From the NCBI GenBank assembly GCA_951812755.1, contig OX638329.1, positions 3,666,522 to 3,730,521 on the forward strand: 64,000 nucleotides of DNA, read 5' to 3'. The translations under genes were made by a program, and so were the position numbers. This stretch comes from an uncultured Latescibacterota bacterium (lineage in GTDB: Bacteria; Latescibacterota; UBA2968). The notes under the pieces are model-generated. The model did no database searches. It had not been told where the DNA came from and saw only the letters and a program-made list of their open reading frames with translations. Below, in pieces: positions 22,870 to 32,041 of this stretch. The number at the start of each line of letters is the position of its first letter. Position 1 is the stretch's first letter.

Positions 22870-24866
22870 ATACAACGCTCTGGAGTTTTGTTCGACAGAT
22901 ACTCTCGAAGCAGATCACGAGGAGACTGTTGATTATCGTACTGTTATCGGGCGTGGCCTGCTACTGGCTGATGTTCATCCGAGCCACAAACAGTGGGTTG
23001 ACCTTTGAGAATAAACTGCTGATTCCCAATCAGTTATTTGGAACCTTTGTAGATGGGCGGCGGCAGTTTCACCTGACCGTCGCCGAAGGAAGCCGAGAGT
23101 TCTTGCCAGGCAAACAAACGCCGACAGCTGGCGTTAACGGTCCGTTTCTGGGACCGACTGTGCGACTGCGTCGAGGCGAAGATGTCGATCTGATCGTCCA
23201 GAACAACCTGGATGAAATAACGACAATGCACTGGCACGGAATGCACGTTCCCGCTCGCATGGACGGCACACCACATCAGAAAATCGAGCCAGGAGAATCG
23301 TGGACTGCCAGCTTTCAGGTCGATCAACAGGCCGCTCCGTTGTGGTACCACCCGCATCCGCATGGCACCACGGGGCGGCAGGTCTATCGAGGGGTCGCTG
23401 GCCTGATGTGGATCGATGACAATAACAGTGATGCGCTGGACCTGCCAAAGACCTACGGCGTTGACGACATTCCACTCGTGCTCCAGGACCGACTGTTTGA
23501 CGACGATGGTGCGTTTCGCTTTGCCCGCACCCAGGGTGCCGTCTTCGGAAACACCATGCTGATCAATGGAACCTATAATCCATTTCTCCAGGTTGAGTCG
23601 CGTCGCATTCGATTCAGACTCTTAAACGGCTCGAATGCGCGAATCTACTACATCGGCTTTGACGACAACCGTGTGTTTCATCAGATCGCCACAGATGGCG
23701 GATTCCTTGAGGCGCCCTTCCAGACCAACCGCGTGATCCTCGCTCCCGGCGAGCGAGCCGAGATCCTGGTTGATTTCAGCGACGGTGCTGAGGTCGTGTT
23801 GAAAAGCTATCCGGAAGCCGGAATACTGGAGACGATCACGTCGTTTTTCTGGGGAATCGGCACGGGGAACCTGCAATTGTTGAAGATCGTTCCCCAGCCA
23901 GCAAAACGCGCATCTCACGCACTGATAGAGCGCCTCAACACCATCTCCCGCATCGATACCTCACGCGCCGCCAAAACCCGTCCGATGGTGTTGGCTGGAC
24001 CTCGGCAGGGCGGCCGGGGTGGTCGTGGACAAGGTGTACAGGGTGGACGAGGCGGTCGGGGAGGGCGAGGGCAAGGTGTACAAAGCGGTCGAGGGGGTCG
24101 GAGAGGACAAGGTGTACAGGACGGACAGGGTGGACGAGGGGGACGAGGGGGACGAGGGGGACCACCGATCAACGGCAAGATAATGGATATGGCGAGAATT
24201 GATGAGGTCGTGCGATTGGGAGACATTGAGATTTGGGAAGTACACAATCGCGGCGGTCAGCCTCACCCTTTCCACGTCCACTTGGTTCAGTTTCAAATTA
24301 TCGATCGCAACGGTCAACTATCCACAGGTGCCGACCTCGGTTGGAAAGACACAGTCCTGGTGCCTCCCGGTGATCTCGTTCGGATCATCATGCCCTTCGA
24401 GCGATATGCTGACCCTCAGGTTCCATACATGTACCACTGCCATATCATGGAACATGAAGACAACGGGATGATGGGACAGTTCCTGGTTGTGGAAGAGCCA
24501 GAGCAACTCAGCCTGATCACTGGCAAGACAACCGTCGTCACGTTCATCACTGGCGTTCAATGCGAGCATTGTTACGAGCACGCGCGTTTGTTCGACGAGG
24601 TGCTTCGGGAAAACAACATCAATCTGGTGATTATCACGCCAGAATCCGATCCAGATCAGGAGAGAGTTGCTGCGCTGTCGTCGAGCCTTATCTCAGACAC
24701 TGCTGGCAAATGGGCAGGCTGGTTTGGAATGGCCCACACCGGCCCAGCGCACGGCACAGTCCTGCTGGATGCGACCGGCGAGGTCGTCTGGACGTCCACA
24801 GGTTCCGAACCATACATGGATGTCCACAATCTCGTGAACCGTGCGAAAAATCTGCCGGACAGATAA
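22860..24866 (+). CDS. Membrane-anchored multicopper oxidase with RGG linker and thioredoxin-like C-terminus
   Basis: 668 residues from the ATG behind AAGGAG. A membrane anchor (about 20-43) leads to cupredoxin domains with H124-W-H-G and WYHPHPHGTTGRQV (copper sites), then the C-terminal sites QPHPFHVH and YHCHIMEHEDNGMM with type 1 Cys, His and axial Met. The oxidase core looks complete and should oxidise phenols or metal ions with O2 outside the cytoplasm. Two oddities: residues about 381-436 are Gly/Arg-rich repeats (GRGGRGQGVQ), and after the cupredoxin part a domain of about 120 residues carries C568-E-H-C571 in a thioredoxin/AhpC-like context. It is driven from the right sigma54 promoter. 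Confidence 0.9.
   Translation: MPVDTTLWSFVRQILSKQITRRLLIIVLLSGVACYWLMFIRATNSGLTFENKLLIPNQLFGTFVDGRRQFHLTVAEGSREFLPGKQTPTAGVNGPFLGPTVRLRRGEDVDLIVQNNLDEITTMHWHGMHVPARMDGTPHQKIEPGESWTASFQVDQQAAPLWYHPHPHGTTGRQVYRGVAGLMWIDDNNSDALDLPKTYGVDDIPLVLQDRLFDDDGAFRFARTQGAVFGNTMLINGTYNPFLQVESRRIRFRLLNGSNARIYYIGFDDNRVFHQIATDGGFLEAPFQTNRVILAPGERAEILVDFSDGAEVVLKSYPEAGILETITSFFWGIGTGNLQLLKIVPQPAKRASHALIERLNTISRIDTSRAAKTRPMVLAGPRQGGRGGRGQGVQGGRGGRGGRGQGVQSGRGGRRGQGVQDGQGGRGGRGGRGGPPINGKIMDMARIDEVVRLGDIEIWEVHNRGGQPHPFHVHLVQFQIIDRNGQLSTGADLGWKDTVLVPPGDLVRIIMPFERYADPQVPYMYHCHIMEHEDNGMMGQFLVVEEPEQLSLITGKTTVVTFITGVQCEHCYEHARLFDEVLRENNINLVIITPESDPDQERVAALSSSLISDTAGKWAGWFGMAHTGPAHGTVLLDATGEVVWTSTGSEPYMDVHNLVNRAKNLPDR
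24001..24166 (+). repeat. In-gene tandem repeat encoding the RGG linker
   Basis: Degenerate repeats of 30-45 bases (core GGACAAGGTGTACA / GGTCGAGGGGGTCGG) encode three GQGVQ blocks separated by GRGGR runs, inside the multicopper oxidase between cupredoxin domains. The length is probably variable between strains. Confidence 0.75.
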
Positions 24867-24961
24867 TGATAACTTTATCTTCAGCTTGCAGTTGTGCCGT
24901 TAGATATGTAAGTTGTGTGCAAAAACAAAAATAGATGGGTATAGCAAACAGGGAGGACGCT

Positions 24962-25738
24962 ATGAAACTCACCACTGAACAAATCCGTGAATTTTACCAC
25001 CGGGGTTATGTCAAAATCCCCGGTGCGATCTCAAAATCAATGGTTGACACGGCTCGTCAAGCGATCAACTATTCCATCGGCACACTCAGCCCGAAGGGTC
25101 TGAATTTGGCAAAGCACCACGGTGGCGGCGAGGTCGTCAGCAACCTCAATAGCAGCCCAATGATTAAGGATCTGTACCACAAGAGCCCTGTCATTTCTCT
25201 GACCGAATCTCTACTGGGCGACGGAAATCTTAAAGTCCCCATTGGCAGGACAACTCCCGCCTCGCGTTTTCCCAATGTCTTGGGCAAAGCACCGCCCGAA
25301 CCGACCGGTCACATCGATAATATGGGCAATGGGAGAAACGGCAAACCAAAAGGTTCCTATCACCGGGGCTTCACCTGCTTTGGCATCATATATCTGGCCG
25401 ATGTACCCGAGCCTTACAGTGGAAATTTCACAGTCTGGCCCGGGTCCCATCACGTCTATGAAGACTATCTCAATAAGATGGGCATTAAAATTCTCTCCAA
25501 TGGACAACCACGTATCGACCAGCCCGAGCCACCGCACATGATCACCGGTCAGGCAGGGGATCTTATTCTCGCTCATTTTTTAGTGTACCACTGCGCCAGC
25601 CCCAATGCTTCTCCCAACATTCGCTATGCCACAATTGCCCGCATGAGTCATATTGATTGCGTAAAAAATAGCAACGACTGTTTCACCGACATCTGGCGAG
25701 AATTTCCATGTGTCCGCGATGTGATGGGCCTTGACTGA
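24962..25738 (+). CDS. Phytanoyl-CoA dioxygenase family protein
   Basis: 258 residues. The start behind GGGAGG is preferred over an in-frame ATG 27 bases upstream. A non-haem Fe(II)/2-oxoglutarate dioxygenase fold is indicated by FYHRGYVKIPGAI at the N-terminus, the iron ligands H117-I-D119 and the distal His of VYHCASPNAS (H210), with NIRYATIARMSH after it. It should hydroxylate a small molecule; the family has many substrates besides phytanoyl-CoA, so the name does not fix the reaction. It is followed after 32 bases by a GH43/32-like gene on the same strand. Confidence 0.9.
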   Translation: MKLTTEQIREFYHRGYVKIPGAISKSMVDTARQAINYSIGTLSPKGLNLAKHHGGGEVVSNLNSSPMIKDLYHKSPVISLTESLLGDGNLKVPIGRTTPASRFPNVLGKAPPEPTGHIDNMGNGRNGKPKGSYHRGFTCFGIIYLADVPEPYSGNFTVWPGSHHVYEDYLNKMGIKILSNGQPRIDQPEPPHMITGQAGDLILAHFLVYHCASPNASPNIRYATIARMSHIDCVKNSNDCFTDIWREFPCVRDVMGLD

Positions 25739-25770
25739 AAACTTCAAGCGACTGACGTGAAGGAGATTGT

Positions 25771-26823
25771 ATGACAGCAAAAACCCTGATTGACTACTTC
25801 CTTCCCATGGAGCCTCGGGGACCTCTGGTTTCCCAGGGAGTCTGGGGCGATCCGAATGTGTTGCCGCGCGATATCCACAACGGGCTGGAAGATGTCAGGC
25901 TGGAGAACTGGTGCTACTGGGATGGTAAGATCGTGAAGGACGATGAGGGGCGCTATCACATCTATGCCAGCCGCTGGCATCACGCCTTTACGCACCGCAC
26001 CGGCTGGAAAGAAGACTCAAAAGGCATACACGCTGTCAGCGACCATGTTATGGGACCCTATGAAGACAAGGGCCTTCTCTGGCCCCACTGGCAAGGCGGC
26101 AAGGGACACAATGTGATCGGACTGAGAATGCACGACGGTCGGTACGCCACGGTAACAAGTGAGATTACTCTGGGAGAGGTCTTTGTTTCCGAATCGCCAG
26201 ACGGCCCGTTTGAACTGCTCGGCAGGATCGAGGTAGATTTCAACGGATTTGATCCAGCACTTGCCCGCTATGAAAGAAACGGCCGGATGGCCAATGTCAA
26301 AATCCTGCTGCGACCAGATGGAAGATATATGATTGTTCCCCGATCTACTGCTACCCTGATCAGCGAAAGCGGCATTCTGGGACCTTATAAGATCATGAGC
26401 GATCGGTTGTACGATAAATATCCAGAACTGCCTCAGACGCGGAATGAGGACCCCACTGTCTGGTACAGCGGCGGCAGGTATCACATTGTGTACAACCATT
26501 GGCCTACCGGGATATCTTATCACTTTACTTCCGAAGATGGTATTCATAACTGGGCGTACCGGGGCGTTGCCTTCCACAAAGAGGCCCTGGTATTCCGCTA
26601 CACAGATGGAACTGTGAACCACTGGGAGATGGTGGAACGTCCGACTGCATATGTCGAAGACGGCCACGTCACGCACTTTATTTTTTCGGTCATTGATGTG
26701 AAGAAAGCGGAAGACCTGGGAAACGATAATCACGCCAGCAAGATTGTCGTCGTGCCGTTCGACGGAGCGTCGTTTGACCGGGATATGCAGAAGATTGTGG
26801 CAGCCGAAAAGGCAACGGGCTAA
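25771..26823 (+). CDS. Five-bladed beta-propeller glycosidase-like protein (GH43/GH32 clan type)
   Basis: 350 residues, no signal peptide. ENWCYWDGKIVKDDEGRYHI, HAVSDHVMGPYEDKG, GKGHNVIGLR, NEDPTVWYSGGRYHIVYN and TSEDGIHNWAYRG are blade motifs of the GH43/GH32/GH117-type propeller. Acidic residues in these blades would include the general acid and base, but I cannot assign them with certainty. A role in removing terminal sugars from a marine-type glycan is inferred. It converges on the beta-helix gene with a 3-base gap, which leaves no room for a terminator between them. Confidence 0.8.
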   Translation: MTAKTLIDYFLPMEPRGPLVSQGVWGDPNVLPRDIHNGLEDVRLENWCYWDGKIVKDDEGRYHIYASRWHHAFTHRTGWKEDSKGIHAVSDHVMGPYEDKGLLWPHWQGGKGHNVIGLRMHDGRYATVTSEITLGEVFVSESPDGPFELLGRIEVDFNGFDPALARYERNGRMANVKILLRPDGRYMIVPRSTATLISESGILGPYKIMSDRLYDKYPELPQTRNEDPTVWYSGGRYHIVYNHWPTGISYHFTSEDGIHNWAYRGVAFHKEALVFRYTDGTVNHWEMVERPTAYVEDGHVTHFIFSVIDVKKAEDLGNDNHASKIVVVPFDGASFDRDMQKIVAAEKATG

Positions 26824-26826
26824 AAG

Positions 26827-28161
26827 CTATTTTCCTGAATCTGAGACTTTCTTAGGCTCAACAGAGATACCCCGGTCTGATTTCCATTTTCTGAGGGCTT
26901 GCGCCCACTTACCAGGTCTGGCGTCTTCAGGGGTCAGGATCTTCTTGTCAGCGTTGTGCTTGAATCCTTCGAGAGTCACATTTTCGATATCGACGCGATA
27001 CGTTCCATTGGTGTGATCCTTTACCGCCCCGATCGATGGTCCATCAAAGAATTTTGTGACCTTTCTAAGCCTCAGATCATCGTAGTATTCTTCCGGAATA
27101 TTCATCATTTCGTGTGTTTTTACCTGCGCATCTTGCCCAAAAATCGCGTGAATATTTTTGATGGAACACCCGTCGGCAAAGCGCCCGGGTTTCGCGTCGG
27201 GATTTCTCGCCTGTTCGGCCTTCTTGACGTTTCCCCTACCTATGGTGACAGCATATGTACTGCTTTTGGACGTGACGCCATCGACGTGAACCAATCCATT
27301 GTTCGCGCTGTGAGGTCCGAGCATGACGGCACAACGTCCGTTTTCACTGGTGATGTTTCTGGCTGTAATGTCGTAAACTGCCGTGTGATCTCCCACAGCA
27401 CCCGTTTCCAGTCTCAGGGTGACGCCTCCCTTTGCATAAAGATCTTCGAAGTGCAACGATTGTGCGCCGTGTAACTGGACGAGTCCATATCCCGGGCTGG
27501 CGTTGAAGATGCGACAATTTCGGATGGTCCCATCGGTAGCGCGAGAGATCTCCCAATTTTTCACATTTTCGTTGCGCGACCGTGTAGGGGTCATCGTCAA
27601 CCCGCAATAAACCGTAAAGTTATCTTTTATGTCGAGGTCGGAAATGAGGAAATTTCTGACCATTCTGCACAAGACAGTGCGGACGCCCTCGCCTTCCCGT
27701 CGTTCCCGGTCGGAATAATCGACGATGAACCGCCCGCCAAGTCCCCGAATGCTGACGTTCTCAATGAATTCATTCCCCCTTTGCCTGGGTCCCTTCCCGG
27801 ATGTATCCTCAAAGTCCAGGATGAAAACAACGGTTTTTGTCCCTTCTGGCCAATAGGGCTTGATAATTGTATCCTTTTCGATCAACAGGTGTACATTCGA
27901 CTTGAGATAGACTTTTGCAAATTGATAGGTGCCTTTCGGAAGAATAAGCCGTCCACCGCCTGCGGCTGCGACCTCGTTGACCGCCTTCTGCAAAAGCGAA
28001 CTCTGGTTGGTTTTTGCATCGTCATCGACCAGGCCGTAATCGGACTTGAGGTTTTTCGCAGAACCATTTGGATCCATCGTCTCCTGGTATCTGGCGCTGG
28101 CCGTTGTGACCCATGAGATAAGCGTGAGGGTCATGAGACCGAGTATCAGTGTGAGCTTCAT
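26827..28161 (-). CDS. Secreted right-handed parallel beta-helix protein (pectate lyase/GH28-like)
   Basis: 444 residues from the ATG behind AAGGAG. The signal peptide is LTLILGLMTLTLISWVTTASA. The segment DDDAKTNQSSLLQKAVNEVA and GGGRLILPKGTYQF are the N-terminal cap of pectin-lyase-like proteins. Rungs follow (VSIRGLGGRFIVDYSD, ISDLDIKDNFTVYCG, GTIRNCRIFNASPGYG, VDGVTSKSSTYAVTIG). Polysaccharide lysis or hydrolysis outside the cytoplasm is inferred; the exact family is not clear (GH28-, GH82- or PL-type all possible). It is the last gene of the nine-gene minus-strand operon and its only clearly exported product. Confidence 0.82.
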   Translation of the reverse strand: MKLTLILGLMTLTLISWVTTASARYQETMDPNGSAKNLKSDYGLVDDDAKTNQSSLLQKAVNEVAAAGGGRLILPKGTYQFAKVYLKSNVHLLIEKDTIIKPYWPEGTKTVVFILDFEDTSGKGPRQRGNEFIENVSIRGLGGRFIVDYSDRERREGEGVRTVLCRMVRNFLISDLDIKDNFTVYCGLTMTPTRSRNENVKNWEISRATDGTIRNCRIFNASPGYGLVQLHGAQSLHFEDLYAKGGVTLRLETGAVGDHTAVYDITARNITSENGRCAVMLGPHSANNGLVHVDGVTSKSSTYAVTIGRGNVKKAEQARNPDAKPGRFADGCSIKNIHAIFGQDAQVKTHEMMNIPEEYYDDLRLRKVTKFFDGPSIGAVKDHTNGTYRVDIENVTLEGFKHNADKKILTPEDARPGKWAQALRKWKSDRGISVEPKKVSDSGK

Positions 28162-28181
28162 AATAGATTCTCCTTGTTTTA

Positions 28182-29588
28182 TCAATGTTTAGTGTTTTTT
28201 TGAGAACTCCCTGTCGGGTGTGGTTCTGCATTGTATTTTGGCAGCCAGGATGCCAGTTCTTGTTTGACGGAAGCATACGCTTCCCGATCTGCCAGATTGT
28301 GGAACTCTTTCCCATCGTTTTGATGATCGTATAATTCTTCCGAATCGTCTTCATATCTGATATAACGCCACCTATCCGATCTTATTGCATGGTTATTGCA
28401 TCCCTGTGTACAGACCACTGCGCGATGGGTCTGTTCCTCTGGGTTGTGCAGCAAAGGGACCAGACTCACGCCATCATAATCTCCTGATATTTCGCCTCCA
28501 GACAATTCAATCAGCGTGGGATAAATATCGAGCAGGCTGACAGCCTGTTTGCAGACCTTGCCCGAGGCAATCTCTCCCGGAGCAGCTATAATCATCGGTA
28601 CCCGCGTGGTCTGCTCCCACAAGGCAAATTTCTCCCAATGCTCCTTTTGCCCCAGATGATACCCATTGTCTGACCACAAAACAATAATAGTATTTTCGGC
28701 GTGAGGCCCGTTTTGAAGTGCAGCTAATAGACGCCCAACCATGTCGTCGGTAAAACTGATAGCTGCATGATATGCCTGAACAGCCTCTTTCCATTTGTCA
28801 TTTTCAACCATCCATTTATGCCATATACGCCTGGCCATAGCCTGACCTGCTTCTGGCACATCATCCAGATCGTTTTCAAGAACCTCAGGTACTGCAACCT
28901 GGTCATAGGGATGTCTCTCGAAATATTCTTCTGGCACGTACCATGGAATATGCGGTCGATAGATCCCCACGGCCAGAAACAAAGGTTGACCATGGTCTTG
29001 AGACAGCTGTTGTTCTGCCCACGACACGACTTTGGCATCGGCCATTTCTCCAGTTTCAATATCCAATGCCGCCCAATCAAAATATCCGCGATAAAACTTT
29101 TTGCTCCCATTTACAGGCCAAACATCTGGCGCAACTTCCTGAGGCATTTGACGGTTCTTCGATGGAAAGTATTCGTCCCAGGGGCGGGGATCGAGATATC
29201 CCTCATACATCTTTTCGCTCAGGGTCGCCCCATGATACACTTTTCCGCCGCCAAGGGTTTTGTATCCCTTGTCCTTAAAATATTGAGGCAGCGTAACCCT
29301 ATCTCTCAGGCTCTTACAATTTCTCCAGTCCTGCTTGTTGAGATACACGCCCGATGTCGATGGCGCCAACCCGGTCATCACACTTACACGTGAAGGATTG
29401 CAGGCAGGCGCTGCACAATGCGCATTGGTGAAATACACGCCCTTTTGGGCAAGCGCATTCATATTCGGGGTGTGAACAGAGGTCTCTCCGTTCATCACAT
29501 CGGGACAGCCACACAGATCGTCAATGGCGATAAAAAGTACGTTGGGTTGATTTCTTTTTAATCGTGATTCTATCACTTTATTCATCAT
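28182..29588 (-). CDS. Iduronate-2-sulfatase-like sulfatase (CNPSR)
   Basis: 468 residues. The start at 29588 overlaps the oxidoreductase stop as ATGA; a TTG 12 bases upstream is less likely. NVLFIAIDDLCGCPDVMNG supplies the metal Asp pair and the motif is C63-N-P-S-R with VSVMTGLAPSTSGVY, which is characteristic of iduronate-2-sulfatase/choline-sulfatase-like enzymes. Further blocks are GKVYHGATLSEKMYEGY, FLAVGIYRPHIPWYVP and VLWSDNGYHLGQKEHWEKF. No signal peptide is present. It should desulfate a uronic-acid or related sugar, which fits the adjacent Gfo/Idh oxidoreductase and beta-helix gene. Confidence 0.93.
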   Translation of the reverse strand: MMNKVIESRLKRNQPNVLFIAIDDLCGCPDVMNGETSVHTPNMNALAQKGVYFTNAHCAAPACNPSRVSVMTGLAPSTSGVYLNKQDWRNCKSLRDRVTLPQYFKDKGYKTLGGGKVYHGATLSEKMYEGYLDPRPWDEYFPSKNRQMPQEVAPDVWPVNGSKKFYRGYFDWAALDIETGEMADAKVVSWAEQQLSQDHGQPLFLAVGIYRPHIPWYVPEEYFERHPYDQVAVPEVLENDLDDVPEAGQAMARRIWHKWMVENDKWKEAVQAYHAAISFTDDMVGRLLAALQNGPHAENTIIVLWSDNGYHLGQKEHWEKFALWEQTTRVPMIIAAPGEIASGKVCKQAVSLLDIYPTLIELSGGEISGDYDGVSLVPLLHNPEEQTHRAVVCTQGCNNHAIRSDRWRYIRYEDDSEELYDHQNDGKEFHNLADREAYASVKQELASWLPKYNAEPHPTGSSQKNTKH

Positions 29589-30706
29589 CCGATTGCCCAA
29601 TTCGGGCCGTTCACAGGCTCCAGGTTCCCGCTATCAGCAGAACGGATTCCAGCATCCACAATGGCCGTTGCATCGAGATTCATGCCTACCTGCAGCGTTT
29701 CATGCAGAGGCTCACCCGTGTCCAGATGGTGAATTAATTCCTCGGATATCTGACGACGTCCCTGGGGTAGCCTCTCGCCCGAATAGGTGGCACTCTCACC
29801 GGCCTCTACCTGGACAGTTGGCTTGCCCCTACCACCCCCTGCCACCAACGTGCCTTTCGTCCCATATACGATCGGACCATTTGGTACTCCCTGATGCCTG
29901 GTAGTCCAGGTTCCCTCAAACACGCCCATTGCACGCGAGAACCGGACGATCATCACGCCGTTGTCGTCTGCGTCACCCCACGGGCTATTCAAGTTCGCTC
30001 GCATTCCGATTGCTGACACGCCAGGTTCACCGATATACCATCGCGCGACAAGGGCTCCATAGGAACAGAAGTCCAGCATCGCACCCCCGCCATCCGACGC
30101 GCGATGCCACCAGGTAGCGCCCAGTTCCCGTTCGGTCATCGCTTCCGCACCTCCGCTCACGCCCGCATGACTAACACCCGCCCCAAGTGGTCCGCGATGA
30201 CCACCCCGCCAACGGACTTCGATTACGCGGCCGATCACGCCTTGATCAATCAGCTCTTTGGCCTTTCTCGCGGCAGGACGCCACGTAATCGGCCAATTCA
30301 CCGCCATTGTCACCCCTGCGGCTTCGCAAGCGCGGGCCATTTGCAACGCATCAGACATCGACATTGCCATTGGTTTCTCTACGCATACATGAGCATTCGC
30401 CTGAGCGCAGGCGGCCACCACTTCCGGGTGGCGCGCATTTTCGGTCGTGCAGATTGCGATGTCGAGCGCTTCCTTCGCCAGCATCTCTCGATAATCTTCG
30501 TACGCTTTCGGAATCCCTATCGCGTTCAGCGCGTTTTTCATGTTCCACCCACGAGTGTACGGCGCGTCGCGCAACTCGGGAACCGTCGGCACGGTATCGG
30601 CGCAGGCCACCATATTAACCTGCGAGTGTTGTGCAAACAACGCGGCCACATTGTTGACATGCATATGTGCAAAACCGATCACGCCGACCCGGTATGTATG
30701 GCTCAT
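29585..30706 (-). CDS. Gfo/Idh/MocA-family oxidoreductase
   Basis: 373 residues. An N-terminal Rossmann fold (YRVGVIGFAHMHVNNVAALF) is followed by the family's EKP motif (HVCVEKPMAMSMSDALQMA). The C-terminal half has the alpha/beta domain with DFCSYGALVARWYIGEP. It should oxidise or reduce a sugar or inositol derivative with NAD(P). In the Gly-rich loop the third Gly is replaced by His/Met (G-x-G-x-x-x written as GFAHMHV), so cofactor binding may be unusual. ATGA overlap with the downstream sulfatase indicates cotranscription. Confidence 0.92.
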   Translation of the reverse strand: MSHTYRVGVIGFAHMHVNNVAALFAQHSQVNMVACADTVPTVPELRDAPYTRGWNMKNALNAIGIPKAYEDYREMLAKEALDIAICTTENARHPEVVAACAQANAHVCVEKPMAMSMSDALQMARACEAAGVTMAVNWPITWRPAARKAKELIDQGVIGRVIEVRWRGGHRGPLGAGVSHAGVSGGAEAMTERELGATWWHRASDGGGAMLDFCSYGALVARWYIGEPGVSAIGMRANLNSPWGDADDNGVMIVRFSRAMGVFEGTWTTRHQGVPNGPIVYGTKGTLVAGGGRGKPTVQVEAGESATYSGERLPQGRRQISEELIHHLDTGEPLHETLQVGMNLDATAIVDAGIRSADSGNLEPVNGPNWAIG

Positions 30707-30795
30707 ATACCTCCTCCTGTTGACACCTGGTTACGCCTGTAATGAAGCGAAATGTATCCTGAACGATGAACGGATTTATTCTGCGTATAGAAAGC

Positions 30796-31977
30796 TCAAT
30801 GCTCGTTTTGGACGCGGCTGCGTTCCCATTCCTCAACGCTCATGTCCCCGGCGGCGATGTGGCTGTTGTCGCCGATGCGGTCCGGATGGCGCAGTTCCGG
30901 TTGGTCGATAAACCTGGCGCGCAACGACTTGTGCTGGTTCTCGGGCTGTAGCACATCCTCCTCGCCCTCGGCAATGTGCCGATACAGCAGCTTCAGCTCT
31001 GGGGAGAACTTGGCGAAAACCTCTCGCGGCACGTAGGTCCTTAGTGTGTGACCGCCCGAGTGCAAGTTGCCAAACTCATTCCCAGACAGCCACCATGGCG
31101 CATATCGGCACACCACCGCCGTGCGCTCGTGTTCGCTCTGGTTAAGCCCGGTCGAGTGCCAGCACCTTGTGTCCTGCATAAAAACCGAGCCCGCCGGGGC
31201 AGAGACCTGAAATTCTCCTGGAATTGGCGCACGCGCGTCGATGCCGTCATCGGGACCTCGCGGGTTACGCGGGTCTTTGTGCGACCCCGGCACGATCCAC
31301 GTGCCGCCGTTGAACGGGGTCACGTCTTCTGGACCGAGGTACCAGACCGTGGATAGTGCCATGCAGACGTCGGGAAAGGGCTGGGCGACTGCGCCGCAGT
31401 GCTTCCATGGATGTTCGCTATTTGGCCCATACGCGCTCAGATCGTGTGGCCAGTCAGAATGCCAACCGCGGTGCTTAAGCTGCTGCTCGGATAGCGGTTT
31501 CTTCGCCGGTTGCGACGACTTGCTGACCTCCGTCTGCAAAATACGGATGTGCGTATCGAGCACGGCTCTGGCAACCCGCAGTACGCGAGGCTCCGCGAGG
31601 TACTCGGCGAAGGTCTCGCACCGCGCGATATCGCACAACTCTGCGTGCGGTGCCATCGGTGGCCGCACCGGGTCCTGGCGCCATCTTTCGAAGCGCTCAG
31701 GGCTGTCATCGATCTCGGCATCGGGGTCTCTCTGACGCTCTATCTCTATGCGCTTGCGGCGCTCCGCCTCGCGGTCCTGTTGCAACAGCTCGCGACCCCG
31801 GTGCACACTCTCGCGCACCGCATCGACCTGATCTTTGGGAATCACCCGCTCAATGACGCAGAAACCCTGGGTTCGCAGCGATTGCACATACCCCTCAATC
31901 TCTGCATCGTGGGGAATGCCCGTGCCGATAGAGTATGGGACGCGCAGCCGCTCATCTAGATTTAAGTGTTTTGACAT
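30796..31977 (-). CDS. Phytanoyl-CoA dioxygenase family protein, long form
   Basis: 393 residues from the ATG at 31977; upstream in-frame sequence to 32145 overlaps the neighbouring sulfatase in another frame and is not homologous. QGFCVIERVIPKDQVDAVRE opens the fold, HSDWPHD holds the iron ligands, WIVPGSHKDPRNPRG and MQDTRCWHSTGLNQSEHERT hold the remaining core. A long charged insertion (about 70-110, REAERRKRIEIERQRDPDAE) and a C-terminal extension make it larger than the other copies here. It is GC-rich relative to most of the operon, which suggests a different origin. Fe(II)/2-oxoglutarate hydroxylation is inferred; the substrate is unknown. Confidence 0.88.
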   Translation of the reverse strand: MSKHLNLDERLRVPYSIGTGIPHDAEIEGYVQSLRTQGFCVIERVIPKDQVDAVRESVHRGRELLQQDREAERRKRIEIERQRDPDAEIDDSPERFERWRQDPVRPPMAPHAELCDIARCETFAEYLAEPRVLRVARAVLDTHIRILQTEVSKSSQPAKKPLSEQQLKHRGWHSDWPHDLSAYGPNSEHPWKHCGAVAQPFPDVCMALSTVWYLGPEDVTPFNGGTWIVPGSHKDPRNPRGPDDGIDARAPIPGEFQVSAPAGSVFMQDTRCWHSTGLNQSEHERTAVVCRYAPWWLSGNEFGNLHSGGHTLRTYVPREVFAKFSPELKLLYRHIAEGEEDVLQPENQHKSLRARFIDQPELRHPDRIGDNSHIAAGDMSVEEWERSRVQNEH

Positions 31978-32041
31978 AATCAACTCAGTTGGTTTAAGGG
32001 TTAAAAAAGCTATAGATTTCCTATTCGTAGATATTTTCCAT

